Source: Aporhodopirellula rubra (GTDB taxonomy: Bacteria > Planctomycetota > Planctomycetia > Pirellulales > Pirellulaceae). From it: a stretch of DNA of 64,000 bases. A program made the position numbers and the translations under genes. A model generated the notes under the pieces. The model had not been told where the DNA came from, ran no database searches, and saw nothing but the letters and a program-made list of their open reading frames with translations. Shown here one piece after another: positions 63,538 through 64,000 of this stretch (the first letter of the stretch is position 1; the number at the start of each line of letters is the position of its first letter). Location: positions 1-64,000 of the forward strand of contig NZ_JACHXU010000030.1 in NCBI RefSeq assembly GCF_014192335.1, given 5' to 3'.

Positions 63538-64000
63538 TCACTCCGGTTCGATACCGAAGTCCCGAATTGTCGTCAGCGTGTGGAGCTTCAAACCCTTGGC
63601 GGCGAACGCTTCTTCACCGCCGGCCAAACGGTCGATGATGGCGAGCACGTAAAGCACATTGAGCCCGAACGCTTGGGCTGCTTCGGCGGCTTTGATCGCA
63701 CTGCCGCCGCTGGTGATGACGTCTTCGACGATGACGACATTTTGTCCAGGCTCGACGGGGCCTTCGACCTGTTGACCCATGCCGTGGCCCTTGGCTTCTT
63801 TGCGAACCATGAACCCGTGCAGGTCGATGTCTTGTCCCCCGGCGATCGTGACAATAGAAGCGGTGATCGGGTCGGCGCCGATGGCCATTCCACCGACCGC
63901 GTCAGGCATCTCGCCGTCGGCACTGCCGTTGCGGCTGATGAAATTCAACATCGCGTTGCCGATCATCCCGGCGCCCTTGGGGTGCAACGTGACGCGGCGG
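63538..64000 (-). CDS. pyrE: Orotate phosphoribosyltransferase, 3' part (runs off the window)
   Basis: The frame is open to the right edge, so the N-terminus lies outside. The sequence VTLHPKGAGMIGNAM, GGMAIGADPITASIV, FMVRKEAKGHGMGQ and the PRPP-binding motif VVIVEDVITSGGSAIKAAE identify PyrE. It makes orotidine 5'-phosphate from orotate and PRPP in pyrimidine synthesis. It is convergent with moaB, with 94 bases between them. Confidence 0.93.
   Translation of the reverse strand, partial: RRVTLHPKGAGMIGNAMLNFISRNGSADGEMPDAVGGMAIGADPITASIVTIAGGQDIDLHGFMVRKEAKGHGMGQQVEGPVEPGQNVVIVEDVITSGGSAIKAAEAAQAFGLNVLYVLAIIDRLAGGEEAFAAKGLKLHTLTTIRDFGIEPE

Overview
The window looks like a chromosomal segment of a planctomycete, most likely a Rhodopirellula-type member of the Pirellulaceae. 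The evidence is a set of families typical of that group: a PSCyt1/PSCyt2/PSD1 cytochrome-like protein next to a Tat-exported DUF1501 protein, a formylglycine-type sulfatase, an esterase fused to a DUF1080 domain, MJ0042-type zinc-ribbon membrane proteins, a CEPRLALSA export-type motif on a subtilase, and very large secreted or membrane proteins with no recognisable family. Codon use looks uniformly GC-leaning, and I see no rRNA, tRNA, CRISPR array, insertion sequence, phage gene or integrase. Assignment to a genus is inference.

Layout. 1-13.7 kb (+): two very large beta-rich membrane-anchored proteins of unknown function (1057 and 3067 aa), chained by a GTGA overlap to each other and by a 1-base overlap to a class V aminotransferase/cysteine desulfurase. 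A 17-bp minisatellite lies between this unit and the next. 13.9-17.2 kb (-): ATP-grasp ligase, zinc metallopeptidase and zinc-ribbon membrane protein. 17.4-20.5 kb (+): secreted TPR/CHAT-like protein that lacks both catalytic residues. 20.5-24.7 kb (-): 7Fe ferredoxin, sufB, sufC, sufD. 25.1-27.5 kb (+): GAF-GAF-AAA+-Fis sigma-54 activator. 27.6-32.0 kb (-): dabB-dabA inorganic carbon transporter, divergent from a small winged-helix regulator (32.2-32.6 kb). 32.8-39.5 kb: purB, a PlsC-type acyltransferase, three unknown proteins and a HugZ-like flavoprotein.

39.5-52.5 kb (-) is a 13-kb accessory block that reads as a sulfated-glycan or carbohydrate use locus: PSD1 protein, DUF1501 protein, sodium:solute symporter, beta-propeller protein, beta-helix (pectate-lyase-like) protein, sulfatase, and esterase-DUF1080 fusion. 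After it come a LolD-type ATPase and a DUF58 protein, a second alpha/beta hydrolase, a methyltransferase-like protein, a subtilase with three 47-residue repeats, a double-domain M16 peptidase, a Rieske protein, moaB, and the 3' part of pyrE, which runs off the right edge.

The strongest functional stories are these. (1) dabBA has a readable promoter whose spacer is filled by a perfect inverted repeat, and a winged-helix gene sits divergently beside it, so a local repressor circuit is likely. (2) The ferredoxin-sufBCD run handles Fe-S assembly but lacks sufS; a cysteine desulfurase-like gene lies 8 kb away. (3) The giant protein looks like two similar membrane-anchored units fused end to end, with the upstream gene as a third unit. 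This is the best candidate for something undescribed, although its function cannot be read from sequence.
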